Shown piece after piece: positions 19,397 through 28,874 of a stretch of DNA of 64,000 nucleotides; position 1 is the first letter of the stretch, and every line of letters starts with the position of its first letter. Location of the stretch: contig NC_017955.1 in NCBI RefSeq assembly GCF_000306785.1, forward strand, positions 2,170,001-2,234,000. The letters are read 5' to 3'. Under the pieces are notes generated by a model. That model saw nothing but the letters and a program-made list of their open reading frames with translations. It did no database searches and had not been told where the DNA came from. The stretch comes from Modestobacter italicus. Its GTDB lineage: Bacteria > Actinomycetota > Actinomycetes > Mycobacteriales > Geodermatophilaceae. The translations under genes and the position numbers were made by a program.

Positions 19397-21912
19397 CGGC
19401 GGGCGCCGGCCAGCAGCCGGGCCGCCTGCCCGGCCACCGCCCGCCGGTCGACCTTGGACTGATGCCGGACGTCCACCGGCAGCCGCCGGGTGACCAGCAC
19501 CGCCGCGACGTCGGCGCCGGCGGCCGCGCGCACCGCGTCGGCCAGCTCCGGGCCGGCCAGCCCGAGCCGGCGCGGACCGCCCGTCGCCGGGACGACGACC
19601 GCCACGACCACCTGCGCCCCGGCCGGGCCGACGCCGACCACGGCGGCGGCGGACACGGCGTCCAGCGCCTCGACCCGCTGCTCGACGCCCACCGGGGTGA
19701 CCACGCCCGCGGCGGTGGTGACCACGTGCGGCAGCCGGCCCTCGACCCACAGCCGGCCGGCGTCGTCGAGGTGGCCGACGTCGCCGGTGCGGTGCCAGCC
19801 GGCGTCCCGGGAGGAGGCGCGCTCGGTGATCCACAGCGCGTCGTAGCGGTCCTTGACGTGCGGGCCGCGCACGCACACCTCGCCGGTGGTGCCCGGGTCC
19901 GCGGTCAGCGGGCCGTCGGCGACGCCGAGCGGGGTCAGCGGGCTGACCCGGACCTCGACCCCGGCCAGCGGCCGGCCGACGCAGACGCCGTCGCCCGGCC
20001 CGGCGGCCGCGATCTCCTCGGCGGTCACGTCGGTGACCGGCAGCGCCTCGGTCATCCCGTACGGGGTGTGCGCCTCGGCGGCCGGCAGCACCGCCCGCAG
20101 CTCGGTCAGCAGCCGCAGCGGCACCGGGGCGCCGGCCGACATGAGCAGCCGCACCCGGCCCAGCGCCGTCCGCTGCTCCCCGGTCAGCCCGGTGGCGGTG
20201 GCGGCCACCCGGCGGAGCGCGGCCGGGGAGGCGAACACGACCGTGCCCCCGACCGCGGCCGCGGCGTCGGCCAGCTTGGCGGCGGTGAGCGACGCGGGTG
20301 CGGTCACGTCGACGTCGGGCACCGCGGAGCCGACGCCCAGCGCCGGCCCGAGGATCGCGAACGGCGCGAAGGCGGCGACCAGCCGGTCCTCGGGGGTCAG
20401 CCGGTAGGTGCTGCGCACCAGCTCCAGCTGGGCGAGGGCCTGCCGGTGGGTGTAGACGACGCCCTTGGCCGGCCCGGTCGCCCCGGAGGTGAACAGCACC
20501 GCGCAGTCGGCGTCGGCCGCGGCCACCGGGGGCGCGGCCGCCGTCGCGCCGCGGGCCTCCAGCCCGGCGAGCGTGTGCTGGGCACCGAGCCCGCGGCCGG
20601 TGGTGATCCGCAGACCGGGGAGCCGCATGACCCGGGCAGCGGCCAGCCCCTGCGCGCTGCCGATGACGGCGTCGACACCGGCGCTGCGCAGCGCCCGGCG
20701 CATGCCGGCCAGCCCCAGGCCCTTGTCCGCGACGACGATCACGCCACCGGCCCGCCAGACGGCGTAGACGCAGGCGGTGAGGTCGGCCGAGGGCTCGACG
20801 AGCAGCGCCACCCGGTGCCCGGGCCGGACGCCGGCGTCGGCCAGCCCGGCGGCCAGGCGCTCGACCCGGCGGTGCAGCTGCGCCCAGCTCACCGTGGCAC
20901 CCGCCACCTCGACGGCGGCGGGGGAGTCGTCGTCGGCCCGGGCGGTCAGCGCCGACCAGAGGTGCCCGGTGGGCGGCTCCGCCGGAGCTGCCGGCTGGGC
21001 CGGGGCGTCCAGGTCGGTGACCCACTGCGCGATCGCGTCGGCGTACTGCGGCGCGTCCTCGGGCATCAGGTGCGAGGCGCCCTCGAAGCGGTGCAGCTGG
21101 GCCTGCGGCAGCCGCTCCCGGAGGTCGGCCAGGTAGCGCTCGCCGAACACCGGGTCGCGCGGCCCCCACATCAGCAGCGCCGGGACGTCGAGGTCGCGGA
21201 TGCCCTCGGCGACCTGCTCCTGCGCCGACCGCGACGGGTGGTCGGGGGAGAAGGGGATGTCGGCCACGAAGTCGCCGACCGAGCGCCGTCGGGCCGGGGA
21301 GCCGTAGGGCGCGGCGAAGGCGTCGCGGACGGCGGCGGGCAGCGGCGGCCGGGACAGCGCCGTGGTCGCCCCGACGAAGACCGGGGTGCCGACGGTGACC
21401 GCGGCCCGCACCCCCGGGGCGTGCGCGAGCCGGATCAGGGCGGGGCCCAGGTCGCCCTCGGGCATGGCGACGGCGGTGTTGCCGAGCACGACGCCGCGCA
21501 GCTGGTCGCGGTGCTGCAGCGCCCAGCCCAGGGAGATGACGCCGCCCCAGTCGTGCCCGACGGTGACCACCGGGCCGGTGACCCCGAGCGCCGCGGTGAG
21601 GTCGCCGAGGTCGGCGATCCGCTGGGCCAGCGGGCGCGGGCCGGTCAGCCGTTCGGAGAAGCCCATGCCGAGCTGGTCGGGGGCGATGACCCGCCAGCCG
21701 GGGGGTGCGGCGGCCAGCAGCCGGCGCCACAGGTAGGACCAGGTGGGGTTGCCGTGCACGCACAGCAGCGTGCCGACCGGTTCGGGGACCCCGTTGTCGA
21801 GCAGGTGCCACTCGTGCTTGGTGCCGGTGGCGTCGGCGACGGTCAGGTGCCGCGACCAGGCGGGGTCGAGCCCGGGCAGGCCCGGCGGGACGGTGGGGGG
21901 TGCGGTCACCAT
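19393..21912 (-). CDS. oleBC: Fused OleB beta-lactone decarboxylase - OleC beta-lactone synthetase
   Basis: An 839-residue fusion. Residues about 1-300 are an alpha/beta hydrolase of the haloalkane-dehalogenase type with nucleophile Asp121 in 'VGHDWGG', 'CVHGNPTWSYLWR' as oxyanion region and 'EGASHLMPEDAP' with the general-base His; this is OleB, which decarboxylates cis-beta-lactones to olefins. Residues about 320-839 are an AMP-forming ligase fold with 'LFTSGATGPAKGVVYTH', 'PYGMTEALPVTDV' and 'RTGDVGHLD'; this is OleC, which makes the beta-lactone. Fused OleBC is known from Micrococcus luteus and other actinobacteria. The ATG overlaps the oleA stop (ATGGTGA) and the stop overlaps oleD. Confidence 0.93.
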   Translation of the reverse strand: MVTAPPTVPPGLPGLDPAWSRHLTVADATGTKHEWHLLDNGVPEPVGTLLCVHGNPTWSYLWRRLLAAAPPGWRVIAPDQLGMGFSERLTGPRPLAQRIADLGDLTAALGVTGPVVTVGHDWGGVISLGWALQHRDQLRGVVLGNTAVAMPEGDLGPALIRLAHAPGVRAAVTVGTPVFVGATTALSRPPLPAAVRDAFAAPYGSPARRRSVGDFVADIPFSPDHPSRSAQEQVAEGIRDLDVPALLMWGPRDPVFGERYLADLRERLPQAQLHRFEGASHLMPEDAPQYADAIAQWVTDLDAPAQPAAPAEPPTGHLWSALTARADDDSPAAVEVAGATVSWAQLHRRVERLAAGLADAGVRPGHRVALLVEPSADLTACVYAVWRAGGVIVVADKGLGLAGMRRALRSAGVDAVIGSAQGLAAARVMRLPGLRITTGRGLGAQHTLAGLEARGATAAAPPVAAADADCAVLFTSGATGPAKGVVYTHRQALAQLELVRSTYRLTPEDRLVAAFAPFAILGPALGVGSAVPDVDVTAPASLTAAKLADAAAAVGGTVVFASPAALRRVAATATGLTGEQRTALGRVRLLMSAGAPVPLRLLTELRAVLPAAEAHTPYGMTEALPVTDVTAEEIAAAGPGDGVCVGRPLAGVEVRVSPLTPLGVADGPLTADPGTTGEVCVRGPHVKDRYDALWITERASSRDAGWHRTGDVGHLDDAGRLWVEGRLPHVVTTAAGVVTPVGVEQRVEALDAVSAAAVVGVGPAGAQVVVAVVVPATGGPRRLGLAGPELADAVRAAAGADVAAVLVTRRLPVDVRHQSKVDRRAVAGQAARLLAGARR

Positions 21913-22931
21913 TCGATCTCGAGGCAGGCGGTGTTCAGGCCCGAGCCGACGCCCATGAGCAGCACCCGGTCGCCGTCGACCAGCGCGTCCTGCTCGGTGG
22001 CCAGGGTGAACGGCACCGACGCCGGACCCAGGTTGCCCCGGGTCGGGAAGGTCTTGGGCACCCGGGACTCGTCGATGCCGAACTTCTCGCACATCGCGGC
22101 GGTGTGCACCTTCGAGACCTGGTGCATGACGTAGCGGGACATGCCGCCGTGCCAGTCGAACTCCTGGCCGGCCTCGGTCCACATGTCCACGCCGAGCCCG
22201 ATCCCGGCGTCGAGCAGGCCCTTGAGGTCGGTGCGCATCATGTCGTTGTCACCGACGCACAGCTCGTGGTGCTCGGTGCCGGCCCGGCTGACCGAGCCGA
22301 CCATCCGGTGGCCCTCCGGGTGCTGGTCGGTGCGGCCGAGCACCATCGCGACCGCGCCGCAGCCCAGGGTGAGCGTGGCGAACTGGGAGAGCACGTCGCG
22401 GGCCACCGTCTCCGGGCGGTTGAGCCGGTCGATGGTGCGCTCCTGGACCGACCGGGCGTCCTCGCCGTTGACGATCAGCGCGTGGTCGACCAGCCCGGAG
22501 TCGATCATCGCCGCGGCGAGCTCCATGCCGTTCATGAAGCCCAGGCAGGCGTTGGTGACGTCGAAGTTCTGCGCCGAGCGGGGCAGGCCGAGGGCGTCGT
22601 GCACGGCGCTGGCGGTGGAGGGCTCGAGGTACTTCCGGCTCACCGAGGTGTTGATCATGACGCCGATGCCGGTGGGGTCGACGCCGCTCTCGCTGATCGC
22701 CTTGGCGCCGGCCATCGCGGCGCCGTCGACGAAGGTGACGCCGTCGGCCCACCACCGGCGCTCGCGGATGCCGCACAGCCGCTCGAGCAGGCCCGGGCGC
22801 AGCCCGACCCGGCGGTAGGTGTCGACCAGCTGGTCGTCGAGGTCGTCGGAGGTGACGACCTGGGAGGCGTCGGCCGTCTGCACGGTCAGGATGCTGGTGT
22901 TGCGGAAACGGTGCGTGGCATTGCCACTCAT
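21906..22931 (-). CDS. oleA: OleA-type acyl-CoA condensing thiolase
   Basis: A 341-residue KAS III-like enzyme. The catalytic triad is Cys129 (DVTNACLGFMNG), His270 (SRYVMHQVSKVH) and Asn300 (TRGNLGPAS). Glu103 in 'RKYLEPSTAS' corresponds to the OleA glutamate that enters from the partner subunit and distinguishes it from FabH. OleA performs a non-decarboxylative head-to-head Claisen condensation of two fatty acyl-CoAs to a 2-alkyl-3-keto acid. It is the first gene of the ole operon, with its start divergent from the molybdo-enzyme operon across a 182-base gap. Confidence 0.93.
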   Translation of the reverse strand: MSGNATHRFRNTSILTVQTADASQVVTSDDLDDQLVDTYRRVGLRPGLLERLCGIRERRWWADGVTFVDGAAMAGAKAISESGVDPTGIGVMINTSVSRKYLEPSTASAVHDALGLPRSAQNFDVTNACLGFMNGMELAAAMIDSGLVDHALIVNGEDARSVQERTIDRLNRPETVARDVLSQFATLTLGCGAVAMVLGRTDQHPEGHRMVGSVSRAGTEHHELCVGDNDMMRTDLKGLLDAGIGLGVDMWTEAGQEFDWHGGMSRYVMHQVSKVHTAAMCEKFGIDESRVPKTFPTRGNLGPASVPFTLATEQDALVDGDRVLLMGVGSGLNTACLEIEW

Positions 22932-23113
22932 GGGCGGGTCCAGTCGTCGGGAGGGCCGACTCTTCCACGTGCGCCGCCCTGCTCCGCCAGCCAGTACCCG
23001 GCTCGGCCACCGGTATGCCGCACGCCGTCCACCTGCGTGTTGGCTCCGTCACGTCACCCGGGCGCGCCGACGGTGGGTTTGGCACCACCGATCCCGCGGG
23101 AACCCGGTGGCCC

Positions 23114-23623
23114 ATGGACGCCGAGATCTCCCTGCGGGTCGACGGGGAGGCCCACCGGCTGACCGTGGACACCCGCACGACGCTGCTCGACCTGATGCGC
23201 GAGCGGCTGGGCAACACCAGCCCGAAGAAGGGCTGCGACCACGGCCAGTGCGGGGCCTGCACGGTGCTGCTGGACGGCGAGCGCTCGCTGAGCTGCCTGG
23301 CCCTGGCGGTCGCCCATGACGGCGTGGAGGTCACCACCGCCGACGGCCTGGCCCCCGCCGGCGAGCTGCACCCGGTCCAGCGCGCCTTCCTCGACCGGGA
23401 CGCCTTCCAGTGCGGCTACTGCACGCCCGGCCAGGTCTGCTCCGCGGTGGGCGTGCTGGCCGAGGTCGACCGCGGCTGGCCCAGCCACGTCACCGAGGAC
23501 CTCACCGGCGACGTCGAGCTCTCCGACGCCGAGGTGTCCGAGCGGATGAGCGGCAACCTGTGCCGCTGCGGCGCGTACGCGAACATCACGCCGGCCGTGC
23601 AGGACGCCGGCGGCGCGCGGTGA
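23114..23623 (+). CDS. Molybdenum aldehyde oxidoreductase, 2Fe-2S subunit (PaoA/YagT-like)
   Basis: A 169-residue xanthine-oxidase-family iron-sulfur subunit. The plant-type 2Fe-2S ligands are in 'KKGCDHGQCGACTVLLDG' plus the Cys in 'SLSCLALA'; the second cluster is in 'FQCGYCTPGQ' and 'NLCRCGAYANI'. ATG 23114 begins MDAEISLRVDGE directly at the ferredoxin fold, so there is no twin-arginine signal and the enzyme is probably cytoplasmic, unlike E. coli PaoA. The stop overlaps the FAD-subunit start (GTGA). First gene of a three-gene operon. Confidence 0.92.
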   Translation: MDAEISLRVDGEAHRLTVDTRTTLLDLMRERLGNTSPKKGCDHGQCGACTVLLDGERSLSCLALAVAHDGVEVTTADGLAPAGELHPVQRAFLDRDAFQCGYCTPGQVCSAVGVLAEVDRGWPSHVTEDLTGDVELSDAEVSERMSGNLCRCGAYANITPAVQDAGGAR

Positions 23624-24633
23624 GGCCGTTCGCCTACGGGCACCCCGGGGACGTCGCCGAGGCCGTGCGGGACGTGGCGGCCGAGCCGAACGCCGTCTTC
23701 CTGGCCGGCGGCACCAACCTGGTCGACCACCTCAAGCTCGGCATCGCGACCCCCGACCTGGTCGTCGACGTCCGCACCCTCACCTCGCGCGAGATCACCG
23801 ACCTGCCCGACGGCGGCCTGCGGCTGGGGGCCGCCTCGACCAACAGCGAGGTCGCCGCCGACCGCCGCGTCCGCGAGCGCTACCGGGTGCTCGCCCAGGC
23901 GCTGCTCGCCGGCGCCACCGGCCAGCTGCGCAACATGGCCACCACCGGCGGCAACCCGCTGCAGCGCACCCGCTGCGTCTACTTCCAGGACGTCACGACG
24001 CCGTGCAACAAGCGCGAGCCCGGCTCGGGGTGCTCCGCCGTCGGCGGCTACACCCGCTACCACGCCGTCCTCGGGGTGGACGCCGCCCTGCCCGACCCGG
24101 CCGCGCCCGAGACCTGTATCGCCGCCCACCCCTCCGACATGGCGGTGGCGCTGGCCGCGCTCGACGCGCAGGTGCAGGTGCTCGGCCCGGCCGGCGCCCG
24201 CACGATCCCCTTCACCGAGCTGCACCGGCTGCCCGGCGACGACCCGTCCCGGGACACCACCCTCGAGCACGGCGAGCTGGTCACCGCCATCGACCTGCCG
24301 CCGCTGCCGGCCGGCACCCGGAGCGCCTACCGCAAGGTCCGCGACCGGGCCTCGTACGCGTTCGCGCTGGTCAGCGTCGCGGCCGTGGTCCGCGGGGACG
24401 ACGTCCGGATCGCCCTCGGCGGGGTCGCCCACAAGCCGTGGCGGGCCACCCGCGCCGAGGAGCTGCTCCGCGGCCGGCCGCTCACCGCCGACGCCGTCCG
24501 CGCCGCGATGGACGCCGAGCTCGCCGCCGCCCAGCCGCAGCCGGGCACCGACGGCGGCAACGGCTTCAAGATCCCGCTGGTCGCCCGCACGGTGGCCGCC
24601 ACCCTGCGCGAGCTCACGGAGGCCCAGCCATGA
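23620..24633 (+). CDS. Molybdenum aldehyde oxidoreductase, FAD subunit with extra FeS motif (PaoB/YagS-like)
   Basis: A 337-residue CO-dehydrogenase-type flavoprotein subunit. FAD-binding 'AVFLAGGTNLVDHLKLG' and 'NMATTGGNPLQRTRC' are clear. The segment 'RCVYFQDVTTPCNKREPGSGC' places cysteines as in PaoB of E. coli, whose insertion carries a 4Fe-4S cluster; this separates it from ordinary XdhB/CoxM. The C-terminal CO_deh_flav_C domain follows ('SAYRKVRDRASYAFALVSVA', 'IALGGVAHKPWRA'). GTG 23620 overlaps the upstream stop and its stop overlaps the large subunit start (ATGA). Confidence 0.9.
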   Translation: MRPFAYGHPGDVAEAVRDVAAEPNAVFLAGGTNLVDHLKLGIATPDLVVDVRTLTSREITDLPDGGLRLGAASTNSEVAADRRVRERYRVLAQALLAGATGQLRNMATTGGNPLQRTRCVYFQDVTTPCNKREPGSGCSAVGGYTRYHAVLGVDAALPDPAAPETCIAAHPSDMAVALAALDAQVQVLGPAGARTIPFTELHRLPGDDPSRDTTLEHGELVTAIDLPPLPAGTRSAYRKVRDRASYAFALVSVAAVVRGDDVRIALGGVAHKPWRATRAEELLRGRPLTADAVRAAMDAELAAAQPQPGTDGGNGFKIPLVARTVAATLRELTEAQP

Positions 24634-26723
24634 CCGATCTCCTCGAGCCGCGCGCGATCGGCCAGGCGCTGGTCCGCCGCGACGGCGAGCAGAAGGTCCG
24701 CGGCACCGCGACCTACGCCTTCGAGACCCCGGTCGAGCACCCGGCGTTCGCCCACCCCGTCCAGGCGACGATCGCCCGCGGCCGGGTGACGGCGATGGAC
24801 ACCGCCGCGGCCGAGGCGCTCGACGGCGTCCTGGTCGTCCTCACACCGTTCAACGCCGAGCGGCTCGCGTCGACCGAGGACCAGGAGTACGCCGTCCTGC
24901 AGTCGCCGGACGTCGCGTTCCGCGGCCAGCTGATCGGCATGGTCGTCGCCGAGACGTCCGAGCTGGCCCGGCAGGCCGCCGACGCGATCACCGTGACCTA
25001 CGCGGAGCAGCCGCACGACAGCGAGCTGCGCACCGACCGGACCGACCTCTACGCGCCGGAGAAGGTCAACCCCGGCTTCGAGACCGACACCGCCGAGGGC
25101 GACGTCGACGCCGCGATGCGGTCCGCCGCGGTCACGGTCGACCACGTCTACGAGACGCAGATGCTGCACAACAACCCGATCGAGCCGCACGCCACCACGG
25201 CGCTGTGGGAGCCGGATGCCGACGTGCCGCTCACCCTCTGGGACTCCACCCAGGGCGTGCACCCCGACCGGGCCGCGGTCAGCGAGGTGTTCGGCCTGGC
25301 GGAGGAGCAGGTCCGGGTCGTCTGCCCCTACGTCGGCGGGGGCTTCGGCTCGAAGGGCAACCCGCACGCCAACGTCATGCTCGCCACCATGGCCGCCCGG
25401 GCGCTGCCCGGCCGGCCGGTGAAGTACGCGCTCACCCGGCAGCAGATGTTCTCCCTGGTGGGGTACCGCACCCCGACGATCCAGCGGATGCAGCTGGCCG
25501 CCGACCGCTCCGGCCGGCTGCAGGCGATCGCCATCGACGTCGTCGAGCAGACCTCGAGGATCAAGGAGTTCGCGGAGCAGACCGGGGTGCCCACCCGGAT
25601 GATGTACGCCTCGCCCAACCGGCGGACGACGCACCGGCTGGCCGCGCTGGACGTGCCGATCCCCTCCTGGATGCGGGCGCCCGGCGAGTGCCCCGGCATG
25701 TTCGGCCCCGAGGTGGCTCTCGACGAGCTGGCCGAGGAGCTGGGCATGGACCCGGTGCAGCTGCGGATCGTCAACGAGCCCGAGGTCGACCCGGAGACCG
25801 GGAAGCCGTGGTCGAGCCGGCACCTCGTGGAGTGCCTGCGCGAGGGCGCGCAGCGCTTCGACTGGTCCGACCGCGGGCCCGGCCGGCGCCGCGAGGGCGA
25901 CTGGTACGTCGGGTACGGCGTCGCGTCGTCGGTCTACCCGACCATGCGGCAGGCGACGTCGACGGCGGCCGTGCGCCACTCGAACGGTCGCTACACGGTC
26001 GAGATCGGCGCCGCCGACCTCGGCACCGGCGCCTGGACGGTCCTGCCGCAGATCGCCGCCGACGCGCTGGGCGTGGACGTCGCCGACGTCGAGGTCCGGA
26101 TCGGCGACACCCGGTACCCGGTCGCCTCGGTGGCCGGCGGCTCGTCGGGCACCAACACCTGGGGCTCGGCGATCACCGTGGCCGCGCGGGAGTTCCGCAG
26201 CAAGTTCGGCACCGACCCGCACGACGGCGACGAGGCCACCGGGGACGTCGACCAGGCCTCGACCGACGAGGACCACGCCGCCTACGCGTTCGGCGCCCAG
26301 TTCGCCGAGGTGCGGGTCAACGCCGACACCGGCGAGATCCGGCTGCCCCGGCTGCTCGGCGTCTTCGCCGCCGGCCGGATCATCAACCCGCGGACGGCGC
26401 GGTCGCAGCTGATCGGCGGGATGACCATGGGCATGTCCATGGCGCTGCACGAGAACAGCGTCTTCGACACCCGGATCGGCCAGGTCCCCAACCACGACCT
26501 GGCCGAGTACCACATCACGGTCAACGCCGACGTCGGCTCGATCGAGGCGCACTGGCTCGACGAGCACGACCCCTACGTGAACGTGATGGGCAGCAAGGGC
26601 ATCGGCGAGATCGGCATCACCGGCACCGCCGCGGCCGTCGTCAACGCCGTCCGCCACGCCACCGGCGTCCGGGTCAGGTCGCTGCCGGTCACCCTGGACA
26701 AGGTCCTGCCGGGCCTGGACTGA
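24630..26723 (+). CDS. Molybdenum aldehyde oxidoreductase, Moco subunit (PaoC/YagR-like)
   Basis: A 697-residue molybdopterin-binding subunit. It shows the Ald_Xan_dh a/b N-terminal domain (GQALVRRDGEQKVRGTATYA), the Moco-contacting 'PYVGGGFGSKGN' and 'MRAPGECPGMFGPEVALDELA', and 'GGSSGTNTWGSA'. The catalytic base is Glu660 in 'SKGIGEIGITGTAAA'. The length suits the PaoC branch, which oxidises aldehydes, often aromatic, to acids. The operon has no visible XdhC/PaoD-type Moco-sulfuration chaperone in this window. ATG 24630 overlaps the FAD-subunit stop. Confidence 0.92.
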   Translation: MTDLLEPRAIGQALVRRDGEQKVRGTATYAFETPVEHPAFAHPVQATIARGRVTAMDTAAAEALDGVLVVLTPFNAERLASTEDQEYAVLQSPDVAFRGQLIGMVVAETSELARQAADAITVTYAEQPHDSELRTDRTDLYAPEKVNPGFETDTAEGDVDAAMRSAAVTVDHVYETQMLHNNPIEPHATTALWEPDADVPLTLWDSTQGVHPDRAAVSEVFGLAEEQVRVVCPYVGGGFGSKGNPHANVMLATMAARALPGRPVKYALTRQQMFSLVGYRTPTIQRMQLAADRSGRLQAIAIDVVEQTSRIKEFAEQTGVPTRMMYASPNRRTTHRLAALDVPIPSWMRAPGECPGMFGPEVALDELAEELGMDPVQLRIVNEPEVDPETGKPWSSRHLVECLREGAQRFDWSDRGPGRRREGDWYVGYGVASSVYPTMRQATSTAAVRHSNGRYTVEIGAADLGTGAWTVLPQIAADALGVDVADVEVRIGDTRYPVASVAGGSSGTNTWGSAITVAAREFRSKFGTDPHDGDEATGDVDQASTDEDHAAYAFGAQFAEVRVNADTGEIRLPRLLGVFAAGRIINPRTARSQLIGGMTMGMSMALHENSVFDTRIGQVPNHDLAEYHITVNADVGSIEAHWLDEHDPYVNVMGSKGIGEIGITGTAAAVVNAVRHATGVRVRSLPVTLDKVLPGLD

Positions 26724-26802
26724 CGCGGCAGAGGGACGTCCGCAGGCCCGGTCACGGGCCTACGGTTGCGGACGGAGCTCCCTGCGACCACGAGGACCCG
26801 TC

Positions 26803-27383
26803 ATGACCGTCACCCTCCCGGTGCTGCCGGTCCGCCTTGACAGCCCCGACCGGCGGGCCGCCCGGGACCGCCGGCGGGCCGCCGCCGACGCCGGCCGGGC
26901 GGCGGCGGCCCGGGCCGAGCTGCACGGGGTCCTCGACGTCCTGGTCGCCGCCCGCGCCCTGCTGGCCCGGGGCTGGGTGCAGGGCACGTGGTCCGCGCTC
27001 CAGCCACGTCCCGTCGCCGGGCCGGGCAGGACCCCGGCGTCCAGAGGGCGACCTGCCTCGTCGGCGCGGTGGTGGTGGCCGCCGGCGGGCGGGCCGCCGT
27101 CGGCGGGCAACCGGCCCAGCGCAGCCTCGACCTGCTCTGGCACACCCTGCACCAGGCGACCGACCCCGGGCCCGTCCGGTGGTGCCCCGGACCCGCCCTC
27201 CGGATGCTCCAGGTGCAGGACCTGACCCGGTGGAACGACGCCGCCGGGCGCTCGCCGGAGGAGGTCCGGGGGTTGCTGGACGCGGCGATCGGGCGGCTGA
27301 CCCGGGAGCTGCAGCTCGGCGGCCGGGGTCAGGCCGCCGCGTCGGCGGCCCTGAGCCTCACCGGCAGCTCGTCGAGGCCGTAG
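26803..27383 (+). pseudogene. DUF6197-like small protein, frameshifted
   Basis: Two frames together make one recognisable protein. From ATG 26803 'AAARAELHGVLDVLVAARALLARGWVQGTW' reads in frame 1. From about 27035 'RATCLVGAVVVAAGG ... AQRSLDLLWHTLHQATD ... DLTRWNDAAGRSPEEVRGLLDAAIGRL' reads in another frame. The order helix-RGWxQG, Cys-containing helix, WNDxxGR-helix is typical of the actinobacterial DUF6197 family, of unknown function. The shift lies between about 26990 and 27035, in CCGGGCCGGGCAGG-like sequence. The second frame runs to TAG 27383, so its 3' end overlaps the convergent P450 by about 55 bases. May be a sequencing error. Confidence 0.5.
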
Positions 27384-28708
27384 ACGAACGACAGCGGCCG
27401 GAAGGCGAGCTGCTCGGCCGGGACGGCCAGGGCCAGGTCGGGGAACCGGCGCAGCAGCGCGGGCAGCACGATGCGCAGCTCCATCCGGGCCAGCTCGGCG
27501 CCGATGCAGCGGTGGATGCCGTGCCCGAACGCCAGGTGCCCGCTGGTGGGCACCCGGGCCGGGTCGAAGGCGTCCGGGTCGGCGCCCGCGGTGGCCGGGT
27601 CCCGGTTGGCCCCGCTGAGCGAGGCGAGGACGACGTCACCGGCGCGCAGCGGCTGCCCGGCGAGCTCCATGTCGTGCTTGACGAAGCGGGGGAAGGCCAG
27701 CTGCACCACCGAGAGGTACCGGAGCAGCTCCTCGACCACGCGGTCGACGTCGGCACGGGTGCCGTTGCGCACCAGCTCGGCGTGCGCCGGGTCGCGCAGC
27801 AGCACCATCGTCGACAGCGAGATCATCCCGGCGGTCGTCTCGTAGCCGCCGGTGAAGACGCCGTCGGCGAGGCCGGCCAGGTCGAGGTCGGAGATCAGGT
27901 CGCCCTCGTCGCGGATGATCTGGCCGATCAGGCCGGGCCCGGGCTCCTTGCGCTGCCGGGCCACCGCGTCGAAGAGGAACGCGCGCTGCTCGGAGACCGC
28001 GCCGAAGGCCCCGGCCGCGCCGCCGGTGGCGTCGAAGCGCTGCACCCCGAGCCGGGCGAAGGCCTGCCGGTCGTCGAGGTCGAGGCCCAGCAGCGCGCAG
28101 ATGGTCTGGAAGGGCACCGGGAACGACAGCAGCCGGGCGAGGTCGGCGGTCGGGCCGGCGGCGGCGAGCTCGTCGAGCTGCTCGGCCACGATCCGCTCGA
28201 TCATCGGCTCGAGCCGGGCCAGCCGGCGCATCGTGAACTCCGGCGTGACGATCTTGCGCAGCCGGGTGTGCACCGGCGGGTCGGTGAAGCCCAGGCCGCC
28301 GACGTCCTCCCCGGTGCCCGGGCCGGTGCCGGGCAGCAGGTGCCGGATGTCGTTGCTGTAGTTGGTCCGGTCGGCGAGCACGGCCCGCACCTGCTCGTGG
28401 CCGGTGACCAGGTACACCCGGAAGTCGAAGGGGAACCTCAGCCGGTGCACCGGGTCGGTGGCGCGCAGCTGGGCCAGTTTGGGCACCGGGTCGGTGCCGG
28501 TGCGCTGCAGCGGCACCTTGGAGCGCTCCGGGATGAAGGTCATCGCCGACAGGTCGATGCCCTTGCGCTGGATGCGCCGGGTGATCAGGCGGCCGGCCAA
28601 CGCGCGGGCACGGGCCCGCACCGCGGGCGCCACCCGAGGGCCCTGCCGGCGGCCGTGGGCCGTCGGGTCGGTGCGCACGGGGTGCGACCGGTCCGGGGTG
28701 CCGAACAC
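27329..28708 (-). CDS. Cytochrome P450
   Basis: A 459-residue bacterial class I P450. The haem-thiolate loop is 'FGHGIHRCIGAELARMEL' with Cys near 401; the K-helix ExxR is in 'VEELLRYLS'; the I-helix oxygen-activation segment is 'FTGGYETTAG', where the usual acid-Thr pair reads E-T. I chose GTG 28708 (GGAAGGGG about 5 bases upstream) rather than the later ATG before TFIPERSKV. The extension contains the basic 'RRIQRKGIDLSAM' stretch common in this subgroup. No ferredoxin or ferredoxin reductase is adjacent. The substrate is unknown. Confidence 0.88.
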   Translation of the reverse strand: MFGTPDRSHPVRTDPTAHGRRQGPRVAPAVRARARALAGRLITRRIQRKGIDLSAMTFIPERSKVPLQRTGTDPVPKLAQLRATDPVHRLRFPFDFRVYLVTGHEQVRAVLADRTNYSNDIRHLLPGTGPGTGEDVGGLGFTDPPVHTRLRKIVTPEFTMRRLARLEPMIERIVAEQLDELAAAGPTADLARLLSFPVPFQTICALLGLDLDDRQAFARLGVQRFDATGGAAGAFGAVSEQRAFLFDAVARQRKEPGPGLIGQIIRDEGDLISDLDLAGLADGVFTGGYETTAGMISLSTMVLLRDPAHAELVRNGTRADVDRVVEELLRYLSVVQLAFPRFVKHDMELAGQPLRAGDVVLASLSGANRDPATAGADPDAFDPARVPTSGHLAFGHGIHRCIGAELARMELRIVLPALLRRFPDLALAVPAEQLAFRPLSFVYGLDELPVRLRAADAAA

Positions 28709-28874
28709 GTGGCCCCTTCCGGGGGATCGAGGACGAGGCTGTCTTCGTACTCCAGCACGACGACCGTGATCAAGGCTGCCACGCCCAGCCCACGCCCCGG
28801 CGCACCCCCTCCGCCCCACCCGTGACAGCGCCCCGTCCGGGTTCACCGCCCGGGCCCCCGGATACAGGTCGACG

